Below, in pieces: positions 23,592 to 32,959 of a stretch of 64,000 bases of DNA. This DNA comes from Seonamhaeicola maritimus (GTDB lineage Bacteria > Bacteroidota > Bacteroidia > Flavobacteriales > Flavobacteriaceae). Position 1 is the first letter of the stretch. The number at the start of each line of letters is the position of its first letter. A program made the position numbers and the translations under genes. The notes under the pieces are model-generated. The model was not told the origin of the DNA. It saw only the letters and a program-made list of their open reading frames with translations, and did not search any database. The stretch covers positions 1,857,733 to 1,921,732 of the forward strand of contig NZ_VRKQ01000008.1 in assembly GCF_008056315.1 (NCBI RefSeq), given 5' to 3'.

Positions 23592-25052
23592 TTATCTTCT
23601 TCCCTTTAAAGTTTTATTGATGATTGCTGATATATCTTCGGAGAAATTGAATTTATAAATTATTAGAGTATAAATCAAACTAACTATAATTGACTTTAAA
23701 GCAATATTAATTATTGGATGAAAAGAAAAATCCCAGAAATAAAAGAGTAAAACCGTTGCTATAACAAGCATACCTACTTTTAGAGTATTTTTGGTGAATG
23801 GTAGGATTTTGAAATATTTATGCACAAAATATAACTTGCCCGTATTATAAAAGAATATAGCTAAAAAAGTAGCCAAAGCAGCACCGTGAATACCAAATAA
23901 CGGAATAAATATCACATTTAAAACTATCATTAAAATAACCAGAAACACGCCTAGTGTAAGCACGATACGATAATAATCGCTGTTGAACAAAATAGCATTA
24001 TTACTACCTAAAATAGAATCATATAGTTTTGCAACACTAATCATTAGAACTACATATAACCCCACACTAAACTCTTTATCAATAAGAAAATATAATTGAT
24101 TGATATTTAATACAATTAATAAAAAAATTAATCCACTTATCACAAAAAGATTGAGCGAGCTCTTTTTATACAAACCTTCTAATGAATCAAAATCTTTATC
24201 GTTTAGAAATTTAGCTGTTAAAGGCATTAAAATTTGATGCATGGACCTCTGTGGAACAGCAATAACAGTAGCAATAAAGATTGCTACATTATAATAGGCA
24301 ATTTGTTCTATTGGAATATACTTCCCTAACATAACCTTATCGACATCTAGCAAAACAGTGGCTACGGAACCTGCAATTATTATTAATGCGGAATACTTTA
24401 TAATACTCTTTAAATTGCTAATTCTTTTAAAAGTTATTACTGGTAGCTTAATTGTGAAAGCAAACACTTTCATAACAAAAGTTCTTAAAAGATAAACACT
24501 AACCAAACCTATCATAAACTGTTCAACGTCAATAACATTAAAATGAAGCATAAATAGTAAAATCATAGTGCCTACTCTATGAAAAACCTCTTTCATGAAA
24601 TTTCCGAAAACAGTCCTCATTTGTACTTTTGCCCAAGCAAAAAACACCTCAAAATAGGCTAATGCAACAGCTATAACAACCGTATGCCAAACATAATTTT
24701 TAATAATAGCGTTTTCTGTTGAAAGGAATTCACCAATATTTTCATAACACACATACCCAATAAAACTTAAAGGAATAACAATAGCTAATGGCAACAAAAC
24801 CATTAATGTTAGAAAACTATTTAGAGAAACTCTAGTTTTAAAGGAAGAATAAAACTTAACCAATGTATTATGCACGCCAAAAGCCATTAAAGGCATCATT
24901 ACATAAGCTGCAGACAACATAAAACCTACCATTCCGTAGTATTCATCACTTAGAAATTCGGTATACAAAAATAACGTGTTTATAGCCCCTATTAAAAACC
25001 CCAAATACGTTGAGATGACATTTTTAAAAGATTGTGAAGCTACAATTCCCAT
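23592..25052 (-). CDS. Polysaccharide/lipid-linked oligosaccharide flippase (Wzx-like)
   Basis: The 486-aa product has about a dozen or more hydrophobic segments and a MOP-superfamily Wzx/PST look. The opening is typical (NVISTYLGFLIGAINTLFLYTEFLSDEYYGMVGFM), with a FGVHNTLVKFYSSF loop near residue 60 and the KVMLGKYIPIEQIAYYNVAIFIATVIAVPQRSMHQI segment near 240-275. Such proteins flip undecaprenyl-linked glycans across the inner membrane. Its start overlaps the stop of the upstream glycosyltransferase gene by one base (TAATG), indicating translational coupling. It is the last gene of a three-gene surface-glycan unit with YfhO and the glycosyltransferase. Confidence 0.88.
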   Translation of the reverse strand: MGIVASQSFKNVISTYLGFLIGAINTLFLYTEFLSDEYYGMVGFMLSAAYVMMPLMAFGVHNTLVKFYSSFKTRVSLNSFLTLMVLLPLAIVIPLSFIGYVCYENIGEFLSTENAIIKNYVWHTVVIAVALAYFEVFFAWAKVQMRTVFGNFMKEVFHRVGTMILLFMLHFNVIDVEQFMIGLVSVYLLRTFVMKVFAFTIKLPVITFKRISNLKSIIKYSALIIIAGSVATVLLDVDKVMLGKYIPIEQIAYYNVAIFIATVIAVPQRSMHQILMPLTAKFLNDKDFDSLEGLYKKSSLNLFVISGLIFLLIVLNINQLYFLIDKEFSVGLYVVLMISVAKLYDSILGSNNAILFNSDYYRIVLTLGVFLVILMIVLNVIFIPLFGIHGAALATFLAIFFYNTGKLYFVHKYFKILPFTKNTLKVGMLVIATVLLFYFWDFSFHPIINIALKSIIVSLIYTLIIYKFNFSEDISAIINKTLKGRR

Positions 25053-26356
25053 TATATTAATTTAGAAAGTGATTTGGTTAATTCTTTTCTACTGTACTTT
25101 TGAAGGCCAATTGGATATGATTTTAATGAACCATTTTTATAAGCTTTATAATGACTTAATATAGTAGTTTTTAGGGAATCATAATTTTCATAATTAAAAT
25201 AACTTCCTGTGTTAGTTTCTTTAATGATTTTTTCTACATCAGAGTCTTTTGGGCCAATTGCAACAATTGGTCTTTCTGAGACCATATATTCAAAAAGTTT
25301 ACCTGGAATAATACATTTAGTCTCTTCGGAATCAATTTCAATTAACAACAGTGTTTGTGATTTTTTCTGAAACTTAACTGACTCTTTGTGTGAGACATAA
25401 CCCATATTACTTGTGTAATCACTTAAACAGTATTTTTTAATTGATATTATCACTTCATCACTAACAGCACCAATGAAATTCAGTCGAAAATCACTAGAGA
25501 AACCTGATTCTTCATGAATCAAATCATGTAAAACCTGCCATAAAATTTCAGGATTCCTTTTTGATAATAAAGACCCTATATGGGCCAATGAAAACTTAGT
25601 ATCTAACTCAACTAGCTTAACCGATTCACAATCATAACCATTCGTAATAACCTCTATTGGTTTATTGGTAATTTCAGAAAACTCATTTTTAGTAACAAAA
25701 CTGGTGACTATAACCTGGTCAGCATTATTTAAAACACTTTTTTCTAAAAAAAGGTGCTTTTTGCGTGAAAGTCTAGTCAGTTTTAATTTTTTATGATACC
25801 CAATAGTTGTCCATGGATCCCTGAAATCGGCAATCCACCTCACCCCTAGGTTATCTTTAAGGTGCATGCCAATTAAATGCAAACTATGTGGTGGACCTGT
25901 GGTAATTATAGTTTCAATATTCTCTTTTGAAATAAAACTAGAAAGATACTCCACAGAAGGAGATACCCAATTTTTTCTAGCATCTGGAATAAAGAAATTA
26001 CCCCTTACATAAAGCATAATTTTCTCTACTAAACTCTGATTTTTGATTTCAGAAATAATCCCTTTACTAATAGTTTTGGACTTCTTTCTTGATAAAAACC
26101 TAGCGAGTTTATATGGTTCTTTAATAGGAAGTCTTAAAATTTTAGTATCATCTGAAACTTCATTTACCAAGCTTTCATCTCTTAAGGCATAGTTTGGGTT
26201 CTCTGGTATAAAAACTATTGGTTCAACATCAAACTGCGGTAAATATTTTACAAATTTAAGCCAACGTTGTACACCAGGACCACCTGCTGGAGGCCAATAA
26301 TAAGTTATTATGAGTGCTTTTTTACGCACTTTCTTTTTGTTTTTTCTTATACCCAA
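25052..26356 (-). CDS. GT4-type glycosyltransferase
   Basis: The 434-aa product is a GT-B-fold enzyme. The N-terminal ALIITYYWPPAGGPGVQRWLKFVKYLPQFDVEPIVF resembles WbuB/WcaI-like transferases. IADFRDPWTTIG lies near 190, and a C-terminal donor site has IEIDSEETKCIIPGKLFEYMVSERPIVAIGP (about 343-373). It probably adds a sugar during surface polysaccharide synthesis. Its first 35 bases overlap the end of the yfhO-type gene. An alternative GTG start at 26329 would cut the overlap to 8 bases and remove a very basic N-terminal leader (MGIRKNKKK). The flippase gene follows with a one-base overlap. Confidence 0.88.
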   Translation of the reverse strand: MGIRKNKKKVRKKALIITYYWPPAGGPGVQRWLKFVKYLPQFDVEPIVFIPENPNYALRDESLVNEVSDDTKILRLPIKEPYKLARFLSRKKSKTISKGIISEIKNQSLVEKIMLYVRGNFFIPDARKNWVSPSVEYLSSFISKENIETIITTGPPHSLHLIGMHLKDNLGVRWIADFRDPWTTIGYHKKLKLTRLSRKKHLFLEKSVLNNADQVIVTSFVTKNEFSEITNKPIEVITNGYDCESVKLVELDTKFSLAHIGSLLSKRNPEILWQVLHDLIHEESGFSSDFRLNFIGAVSDEVIISIKKYCLSDYTSNMGYVSHKESVKFQKKSQTLLLIEIDSEETKCIIPGKLFEYMVSERPIVAIGPKDSDVEKIIKETNTGSYFNYENYDSLKTTILSHYKAYKNGSLKSYPIGLQKYSRKELTKSLSKLI

Positions 26357-28760
26357 AGAATAATCCGCCCAAAAGAAGTAGCCCTAATAATATTGAACTT
26401 CCTAAAGCAATGCTGCTTCCTGTTTTCACAACATCTGGATCAAACCAAAACTCAATAACATGCTTTCCTTCGGGGATTTTCATTCCACGCAAGGTGTAGT
26501 TTACTCGCATATGACTAGCTCCCTCTCCATCTATGTAGGTTTTCCAACCATTACCATAATATATCTCTGAAAAGACAGCAAACCCCTCGTTAGGGTTATT
26601 AGATTCATATTTTAAGTAATTCGGTCTAAATTCTTCTAAAGTAATAGATGCTAATGAATCTAGTTCAAAACTTCTTCCTCGTTCATTTTTGAGAAGCCCT
26701 TCTGTTCTTGCGTATATTGCAATCCGCTTATTGTCTAAGCTATCTAGAAGTTTTATTTCTTCATTTGCTGATTCTACAACTCTAAGTTTTTCAACAAACC
26801 AAGCATTCCCATTGGCATCTTCATTCTTGTAAGGAAAAACCCCTTCTTCATTTTGGGCTATTAAATACCTAGTATTTAGCATGTTCAAAACATTGAGATT
26901 ATTCTTGGCTACATAAAAATCAAATACTTCTCTATATCGCTTTAATTCGGCCGCGTTATAACCATTTAAAGAATTATGATAATAAGATGCTTTTGTTGGT
27001 TCTGAAGCTCCAGCAATATCGAAAACTCTAAAATGACCTGTATCACTCAGTATTTCCTTATCTGCATTATTAGCCGTAAATGGTTTATTTACTTTTATAG
27101 AAGATACAAAATCATCATTATTAACATACCGTCTATCAACCCCTATCAAATCAAATAGAATAAGTGCTCCAAAAGCAATTAATAGCCATTTTTCTTTAAG
27201 TTTTTCTTTTAAAAACAAAAAAACCACTCCAGCCGAAAGCAGGACTAATATTAAAGTTCTAAGCGTGTCTTCAGTAAATACAGTTTTTCTGTCATCTTTT
27301 ATAGCACTAATAAAGTCTGGGCCATAGTTCTGAACATAAAAACCATCACTAGCTCCAGAAAAATCAAATAAGGAGTTTTTAAACAATAAAAAAATTAAGG
27401 CCAATCCTCCAGTAATAATTGTGGTATTTTTTAGTGCTTTTAATTTTTCTTCCTTCTTTTCAAAATCATTTAACAATCGTACTAATGCAAAAATAGCTAA
27501 CGTTGGAATGCACAACTCTAAAATAACCTGAATAGAGCTAACCGCTCTAAACTTGTTATATAACGGCACATAATCAATAAAGAAATCTGTTAAAAAACTT
27601 AGGTTCTTACCATATGATAGTAATAATGACATAATAGTTCCTCCAACAAGCCACCATTTCAACCTTCCTTTAACTAAAAATAAAGCCAAAACAAACAAGA
27701 AGAGAACCACAGCACCTATATAAGCTGGCGCTTCTACAATAGGTTGTTTACCCCAATACATTGGGGCGTGCTCAGAGGCTTCCAATGCCTGAGCATGTGA
27801 CGCTCCAAGTTTTCTGTAAGCATCATAGGTGTTAGAATCTTTACCAACATTTTCTGAGTTACCGCCTCCCATAAACCTTGGAATGAATAAATTAAAAGTT
27901 TCAACCAATCCATAGCTAAATTGGGTGATATAATCTCTATCCAATCCTGATGTTACTTCTTTAGGAGAACCATCTGCATTTATAGTTAATTCACTTTTAC
28001 CACGGGTACTTTCTTTAACATATTCTTGAGTAGCTAAAACACCAGTAGCATTAAGACCAATAGACAAAACAACCGCCAATAACAGAATTCCAACCGATTT
28101 AAAATAATGAGGAAGCAACTTCTTTTTGAAAGCATCTATTAAATAAACAATACCTAAAACAATGACTAACAGCAATAAATAATAAGTCATTTGAAAGTGA
28201 TTAGAAACAATTTCTAATCCCATGGCCACAGTTGTCAAAAGAAAACCTGCTATATATTTTCGTTGAAAAGTGAGCAAAATTCCACTTAAAACTAACGGCA
28301 TATAGGCAATAGCATGCGCTTTACTATTATGGCCAACACCTAAAATAATAATTAAATAGGTTGAAAAGCCAAAAGCTAAAGCACCTATAGCAGCTAGTTT
28401 AAAATCTACCTTTAAAACCAAAAGCAAAATGTAGAAACTTAATAAATACAGAAACAGATAATCTGCAGGTCTGGGTAAAAACCGAAGTGATAAATCTAAT
28501 TTCTTAATATAGTTATGTGGATACTTAGCTCCTAACTGGTACGTAGGCATACCTCCAAAAGCACTGTTAGTCCAGTAGGTTTCTTCTCCTGTTTGAGTTC
28601 TAAAGTCCGTTTGTTGTTTTGACATCCCTATATACTGTTTGATGTCATTCTGGAAAATGGCATTTCCTTGTAAAACAGGGCTGAAGTAAGCTAATGATAC
28701 AACTACAAACCCCACTAAAACTAATACGTGCGGCAGAAACTTTTTAAATGAAAATTGCAT
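26322..28760 (-). CDS. YfhO-family polytopic membrane protein
   Basis: The 812-aa product has roughly a dozen hydrophobic helices and large extracytoplasmic loops. The N-terminal loop FSPVLQGNAIFQNDIKQYIGMSKQ and the later HAPMYWGKQPIVEAPAYIGAVVLFLF follow the GT-C-like pattern of YfhO proteins, which are proposed to glycosylate envelope polymers. A soluble domain of about 160 residues (HFRVFDIAGASEPTKASYYHNSLNGYNAAELKRY onward) precedes the last helix and a lysine tail. It heads the overlapping yfhO-glycosyltransferase-flippase unit. Its substrate is unknown, but the context points to glycan modification of the envelope. Confidence 0.85.
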   Translation of the reverse strand: MQFSFKKFLPHVLVLVGFVVVSLAYFSPVLQGNAIFQNDIKQYIGMSKQQTDFRTQTGEETYWTNSAFGGMPTYQLGAKYPHNYIKKLDLSLRFLPRPADYLFLYLLSFYILLLVLKVDFKLAAIGALAFGFSTYLIIILGVGHNSKAHAIAYMPLVLSGILLTFQRKYIAGFLLTTVAMGLEIVSNHFQMTYYLLLLVIVLGIVYLIDAFKKKLLPHYFKSVGILLLAVVLSIGLNATGVLATQEYVKESTRGKSELTINADGSPKEVTSGLDRDYITQFSYGLVETFNLFIPRFMGGGNSENVGKDSNTYDAYRKLGASHAQALEASEHAPMYWGKQPIVEAPAYIGAVVLFLFVLALFLVKGRLKWWLVGGTIMSLLLSYGKNLSFLTDFFIDYVPLYNKFRAVSSIQVILELCIPTLAIFALVRLLNDFEKKEEKLKALKNTTIITGGLALIFLLFKNSLFDFSGASDGFYVQNYGPDFISAIKDDRKTVFTEDTLRTLILVLLSAGVVFLFLKEKLKEKWLLIAFGALILFDLIGVDRRYVNNDDFVSSIKVNKPFTANNADKEILSDTGHFRVFDIAGASEPTKASYYHNSLNGYNAAELKRYREVFDFYVAKNNLNVLNMLNTRYLIAQNEEGVFPYKNEDANGNAWFVEKLRVVESANEEIKLLDSLDNKRIAIYARTEGLLKNERGRSFELDSLASITLEEFRPNYLKYESNNPNEGFAVFSEIYYGNGWKTYIDGEGASHMRVNYTLRGMKIPEGKHVIEFWFDPDVVKTGSSIALGSSILLGLLLLGGLFFGYKKKQKESA

Positions 28761-28791
28761 GAAAGTGCTTTAAAAAACAATGATGGTGAAA

Positions 28792-29076
28792 TTAATCAAT
28801 TTCTTCGAAATCCACATAATCCCCTACGTCTTTATTAGAAGCTTTCTTTTTCGGTATTTTATCTATACTAACCTCTCCTTCTTTTTTTGGCTTTGCCTGC
28901 TCCTGTTGCTTTTGAAACTGCCCAAACTGATCACCAAAACGTTGTTCGGCTTTTTTGGCAACAAATCGAATTAAAAACGGAGAAAATAAACGGGCAAGTA
29001 TCTTAATTCCAAAATAAACCAGCAAAATGATAAGTATCATTCTTACTAAACCCGTTGCCGATGCAAATTGTAGCAT
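28792..29076 (-). CDS. DUF4834-like small membrane protein
   Basis: From the ATG at 29076 the product is 94 aa (the longer frame begins at a TTG at 29094). It has one N-terminal membrane segment (LVRMILIILLVYFGIKILARLF). A charged C-terminal half follows, with Gln/Lys-rich QFGQFQKQQEQAKPKKEGEVSIDKIPKKK and an acidic end (DVGDYVDFEEID). This is the flavobacterial DUF4834 layout. It lies 31 bp upstream of the yfhO-type gene on the same strand and is probably the first gene of that unit. Its function is unknown. Confidence 0.75.
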   Translation of the reverse strand: MLQFASATGLVRMILIILLVYFGIKILARLFSPFLIRFVAKKAEQRFGDQFGQFQKQQEQAKPKKEGEVSIDKIPKKKASNKDVGDYVDFEEID

Positions 29077-29232
29077 AAAAATTCTTTTTAACAAAAATAC
29101 AATTCTACTTGTTTAAAAAACGTTCAAATATGATAAAAAAAGTATAAAATATCTATATTTGAGAACACGTTAATGAATTAAATAAAAATGTGTCACGAAG
29201 TTTTATACTTGTTATAACATAAAAATTTAATT

Positions 29233-30258
29233 ATGAAGCCTTTCAAATCTACTATCCTAATCTTTATATGCTTAATTACCACACACGCCTTTAGTCAATA
29301 CACTGATGTTATAAACTCTAACAGACCTGGAGTTTCAAGAAGTGCTTTCTCTGTTGGAAAAAATGTAGTACAATTTGAAATCGGCCCTTATTTTGTAAAA
29401 GAAAAGCGCACACCAGCTACCACCTATGAAGTTTCTGGCTTAGGCGTTGATTTTGCAGCTAGATATGGCTTATTATTTGAAGAATTAGAGATTAGTTTAG
29501 AAGGAAACTATCAAAACGACACTAAGAGATACACCTATTCAGTTGATGCTAAAGATAATAGAGCCAATTTCAAGCATGTTACTTTAGGAGCTAAATACCT
29601 GGTATTTGACCCATATAAAAATGAAGAGGCCAATAAACCAAATTTATACAGTTGGAAAGCTAACCATAGCTTTCAATGGAGACACCTAATTCCTGCTATA
29701 TCAGTTTACGCCGGAGCAAATTATGACACTAAAAACAACCCATATACGGCGCCTGGAATTGAAGGCTTTAGTCCAAAGATAATGATAGCAACTCAGAACA
29801 ACTTTTCTGGTGGTTGGGTGTTTGTTATGAATTTAATTAAGGATAGAATTGGTACAGACCAATCAGACTTTCAATATATTCTTACTCTTACTCATTCTTT
29901 TAATCCAAAATGGGTGGTTTTTGGAGAAACTCAAGGTATAAAAAGTGATTTTTACGCAGACAATTTGTTTAGAGTTGGCGGTGCTTATTTATTTGGTAAA
30001 GATTTTCAACTAGACACGGCAATAACTTTTAACTCAAAAGACACGCCTTCTGTATTTGGTGTTAGTATAGGGGCTTCCTATAGATTAGATTTTCATAAAG
30101 ACCCTGAAGAAAAGAATAGTGAAAATATGTTGGAATCCAGTAAAGGTTCTAAAAGGACTAAATCTTCAAAAAGAAAGAAGAGAAAATCTGATGTATTTGA
30201 TGACAACAATAAGACAAAAAAGCAAAAAAAGAAAGAAATTGATTTTGATGACAACTAA
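29233..30258 (+). CDS. Outer-membrane transporter-like protein (Phenol_MetA_deg type) with Lys-rich tail
   Basis: The 341-aa product has a signal peptide (KSTILIFICLITTHAFSQ) followed by YTDVINSNRPGVSRSAFSVGKNVVQFEIGPYF. That opening is typical of flavobacterial 'transporter' proteins related to the MetA-pathway phenol-degradation barrel family. Alternating beta-strand pattern continues to about residue 285, ending FGVSIGASYRLDF. The last 50 residues are an unusual charged tail with KGSKRTKSSKRKKRKSD and acidic DFDDN. No aromatic-degradation genes are near, so the family name says little about substrate. It is followed at 22 bp by the GNAT gene. Confidence 0.75.
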   Translation: MKPFKSTILIFICLITTHAFSQYTDVINSNRPGVSRSAFSVGKNVVQFEIGPYFVKEKRTPATTYEVSGLGVDFAARYGLLFEELEISLEGNYQNDTKRYTYSVDAKDNRANFKHVTLGAKYLVFDPYKNEEANKPNLYSWKANHSFQWRHLIPAISVYAGANYDTKNNPYTAPGIEGFSPKIMIATQNNFSGGWVFVMNLIKDRIGTDQSDFQYILTLTHSFNPKWVVFGETQGIKSDFYADNLFRVGGAYLFGKDFQLDTAITFNSKDTPSVFGVSIGASYRLDFHKDPEEKNSENMLESSKGSKRTKSSKRKKRKSDVFDDNNKTKKQKKKEIDFDDN

Positions 30259-30280
30259 CCAACAAAGACGTTAACCCTAA

Positions 30281-31402
30281 ATGATTACAATTAAAGAAGT
30301 AAGTTCCAAAAAGAATTTAAAAGCGTTTGTAAAATTTCCTTTCAAGCTTTATAAAGATTCTGAATACTGGACACCTCCTATAATTAGCCAAGAATTAAAA
30401 ACATTCGACAAAAAAGAAAACCCTGTTTTTAAAGATGCGGAAGCTAGATTATTTCTAGCCTATAAGGGAAATGAACTGGTTGGAAGAGTAGCCGCCATTA
30501 TTAACTGGTTAGAGGTAAAAAATCAAGATCAACGGAAAATGCGGTTTGGATGGTTTGATTTTATTGATGATATAGAAGTTTCTAAAGCTTTACTTAATAA
30601 AGTAGAAAATATTGGAAAAGCAAATAATTTGGACTATACAGAAGGACCCGTAGGTTTTTCAAACCTTGATAAAGTAGGTGTTGTAACAGATGGCTTTGAT
30701 ACTATTGCTCCAATGGTTACTTGGTACAACCACCCTTACTATGTAAATCATTATGAATCGGCTGGTTACACCATTGAAAAAGCTTATTCAGAAAGCATAT
30801 TCCCATTTAAAAACGTAAAGCCTGAATTCTTTTATAAAGCACAAGAACTTATAAAAAGGCGTTATCAACTTACTGCTCTTAAATTTACCAAGACAGAAGA
30901 GGTTATGCCTTATGTTGATAAAATGTTTGATTTATTTAATAAGAGTTATGCTTCCTTATCAAGTTTTGTTGAAATTACAGATATTCAAAAAGAGTATTTC
31001 AAAAAGAAGTTTATAAGCTTTGTAAATCCAGAATACATCAAGTTTGTTATTGATAAAAATGATGAATTGGTTGGTTTCGCCATTGTAATGCCAGCCTTTG
31101 CTAAGGCACTTCAAAAAGCTAATGGAAAGTTATTTCCTATTGGATTTTCTCATATTTTAAAAGCGAAAAAGAATAGTAAAGATGTTATTTTTTATCTAAT
31201 AGGCATACATCCAGATTACCAAAACAAAGGGGTTCATGCTGTTATTTTTAATGAATACTATAACACATTTACTGAAAAAGGTATAGAAACATGTTATAGA
31301 ACGCCAGAATTGGAAGACAACGTTGCCATTCATAAAATATGGAAACACTTTGATCCTGTTGTTTATAGACGAAGAAAAACATACAGAAAGAGTTTAGCAT
31401 AA
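30281..31402 (+). CDS. GNAT-like N-acyltransferase family protein
   Basis: The 373-aa product is two to three times the size of a single GNAT domain. EARLFLAYKGNELVGRVAAIINW (residues 52-74) and EYIKFVIDKNDELVGFAIVMPAF (about 249-271) look like paired GNAT cores. The acyl-CoA-site-like segment VIFYLIGIHPDYQNKGVHAVIF lies near 303-324. The family is conserved in Bacteroidota; I recall it under generic N-acetyltransferase names. The substrate is unknown. It ends at a strong terminator shared with the convergent PLP enzyme gene. Confidence 0.75.
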   Translation: MITIKEVSSKKNLKAFVKFPFKLYKDSEYWTPPIISQELKTFDKKENPVFKDAEARLFLAYKGNELVGRVAAIINWLEVKNQDQRKMRFGWFDFIDDIEVSKALLNKVENIGKANNLDYTEGPVGFSNLDKVGVVTDGFDTIAPMVTWYNHPYYVNHYESAGYTIEKAYSESIFPFKNVKPEFFYKAQELIKRRYQLTALKFTKTEEVMPYVDKMFDLFNKSYASLSSFVEITDIQKEYFKKKFISFVNPEYIKFVIDKNDELVGFAIVMPAFAKALQKANGKLFPIGFSHILKAKKNSKDVIFYLIGIHPDYQNKGVHAVIFNEYYNTFTEKGIETCYRTPELEDNVAIHKIWKHFDPVVYRRRKTYRKSLA

Positions 31403-31431
31403 AAAAGTCCGATTTACATAATCGGACTTTT
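31403..31431. terminator. Bidirectional terminator
   Basis: AAAAGTCCGATT pairs perfectly with AATCGGACTTTT across a TACAT loop. It lies between the GNAT gene (+) and the PLP enzyme gene (-). Confidence 0.85.
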
Positions 31432-31454
31432 AATTTATATTTTACACTTCTAAA

Positions 31455-32714
31455 CTACTCTCCCATAGCAGCCATAACTGCAGCAGATAAGCGCTTATAA
31501 GTTCCATTTTCAAGTCTTTCTCTAATGCTTTCAAAGGCAGCAAGAGTTTCCTTAACATCTTCTAATGTATGTGTAGCAGTTGGAATTAAACGCAATAATA
31601 TCATTCCTTTAGGAATAACTGGATATACTACTATAGAACAGAAGATACCGTAGTTCTCACGTAAATCTTTAACCAAGGCCATAGCTTCTGGAATACTTCC
31701 TTTTAAATATACTGGAGTCACACAACTTTGCGTAGTACCAATATCAAAACCACGTTCTTTTAAACCAGACTGTAAAGTATTTACGTTCTCCCATAATTTT
31801 GCCTTTAATTCTGGCATCGTCTTAAGCATGTCTAAACGTTTAAGTGCCCCAACAACCAATTGCATTTGCAATGATTTGGCAAACATTTGAGAACGAAGAT
31901 TATACTTTAAATAATCAATAATTTCCTGATCACCAGCAATGAATGCTCCCGTACTTGCCAATGATTTAGCAAACGTAGCAAAATATACATCAATATCTTT
32001 TTGAACGCCTTGCTCCTCACCCGCACCAGCTCCTGTAACACCTAAAGTACCAAAACCATGAGCATCATCAACAAACAATCTGAAATTAAATTTCTCTTTT
32101 AAAGCTACAATTTCTTTTAAACGACCTTGTTCTCCTCTCATTCCAAACACACCTTCAGAAATAACTAAAATTCCTCCGCCAGTTTGTTCTGCCATTTTAG
32201 TGGCTCGTTCTAAGTTCTTCTCTAAACTTTCAACATCATTATGCTTATAAGTAAAACGTTTACCCATATGCAAACGAACTCCATCAATTATACAAGCATG
32301 AGCATCAACATCATAAACAATAATATCATCTTTAGCAACAAGTGCATCAATTGTAGATACCATACCTTGGTATCCAAAATTTAAAAGATAAGCAGCTTCT
32401 TTACTTACAAAAGATGCTAATTCATCTTGAAGTTTTTCATGTAAATCTGTGTGACCTGACATCATTCTAGCTCCCATAGGGTAAGCAGAACCATATTGAG
32501 CTGCAGCTTCAGCATCCACTTTTCTAATCTCTGGATGATTTGCTAAACCCAAATAATCATTGATACTCCAAGTTATAACTTCTTTTCCTTGAAATTTCAT
32601 TCTATTTGAAATCTCTCCTTCTAATTTAGGAAACACAAAATATCCTTCAGCTTGAGACGCCCACTTTCCTAATGGCCCTTTATCTTTATAAATCTTTTCA
32701 AATAAATCTTTCAT
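31455..32714 (-). CDS. Alpha-oxoamine synthase-family PLP enzyme (serine palmitoyltransferase/cysteate acyltransferase-like)
   Basis: The 419-aa fold-type I PLP enzyme has ITWSINDYLGLANHPEIR (about residues 48-65). The pocket His is in MSGHTDLHEKLQDELA, VDDAHGFGTLGVTGAG follows, and the PLP lysine lies in FATFAKSLASTGAFIAG (about 247-263). The family condenses an acyl thioester with an amino acid: serine (sphingolipids), glycine (KBL), or cysteate (capnine-type sulfonolipids in flavobacteria). The next gene upstream on the same strand is a cysteine-synthase-like PLP enzyme, the partner expected if the product is a sulfonolipid. It ends with an unusual VMAAMGE tail. Confidence 0.8.
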   Translation of the reverse strand: MKDLFEKIYKDKGPLGKWASQAEGYFVFPKLEGEISNRMKFQGKEVITWSINDYLGLANHPEIRKVDAEAAAQYGSAYPMGARMMSGHTDLHEKLQDELASFVSKEAAYLLNFGYQGMVSTIDALVAKDDIIVYDVDAHACIIDGVRLHMGKRFTYKHNDVESLEKNLERATKMAEQTGGGILVISEGVFGMRGEQGRLKEIVALKEKFNFRLFVDDAHGFGTLGVTGAGAGEEQGVQKDIDVYFATFAKSLASTGAFIAGDQEIIDYLKYNLRSQMFAKSLQMQLVVGALKRLDMLKTMPELKAKLWENVNTLQSGLKERGFDIGTTQSCVTPVYLKGSIPEAMALVKDLRENYGIFCSIVVYPVIPKGMILLRLIPTATHTLEDVKETLAAFESIRERLENGTYKRLSAAVMAAMGE

Positions 32715-32777
32715 TTATATAAATCTAAATGCTTTAAATTATGATATAACTAAAAAAGGAAGTGCATTAAAAGCAAG

Positions 32778-32797
32778 CTAAATAATGAATTATTTAG
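32778..32797 (-). promoter_or_regulatory. 5' UTR inverted repeat CTAAATAAT-GA-ATTATTTAG
   Basis: Perfect nine-base arms lie between a -7-like element (rev. TAATTTTG, 32837-32844) and the start codon at 32714. It could be a weak hairpin or a protein site. It is AT-only apart from the ends, so chance is possible. Confidence 0.3.
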
Positions 32798-32836
32798 ACG
32801 TAATTCTTAAAAAGATTAGTCCTTAGTTAGTTCTTG

Positions 32837-32844
32837 CAAAATTA
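32837..32844 (-). promoter_or_regulatory. -7 element TAATTTTG (minus strand)
   Basis: This fits TAnnTTTG and would give a leader of about 115 nt for the oxoamine synthase gene, implying it has its own promoter. Confidence 0.4.
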
Positions 32845-32959
32845 ATTATTTTAATGGTTTAAGCATAATTTTTATTGCTCAATTATCAAAAATTAAAAAA
32901 GAGATTAAATTTTGCTATACAACAAAAACCAATCTCTCTTTTTTAACAGTAGTATAACA

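Noticed and set aside
29233-30258. Aromatic-compound degradation locus
   Set aside because: The Phenol_MetA_deg-like barrel is only a structural family; no catabolic genes accompany it.
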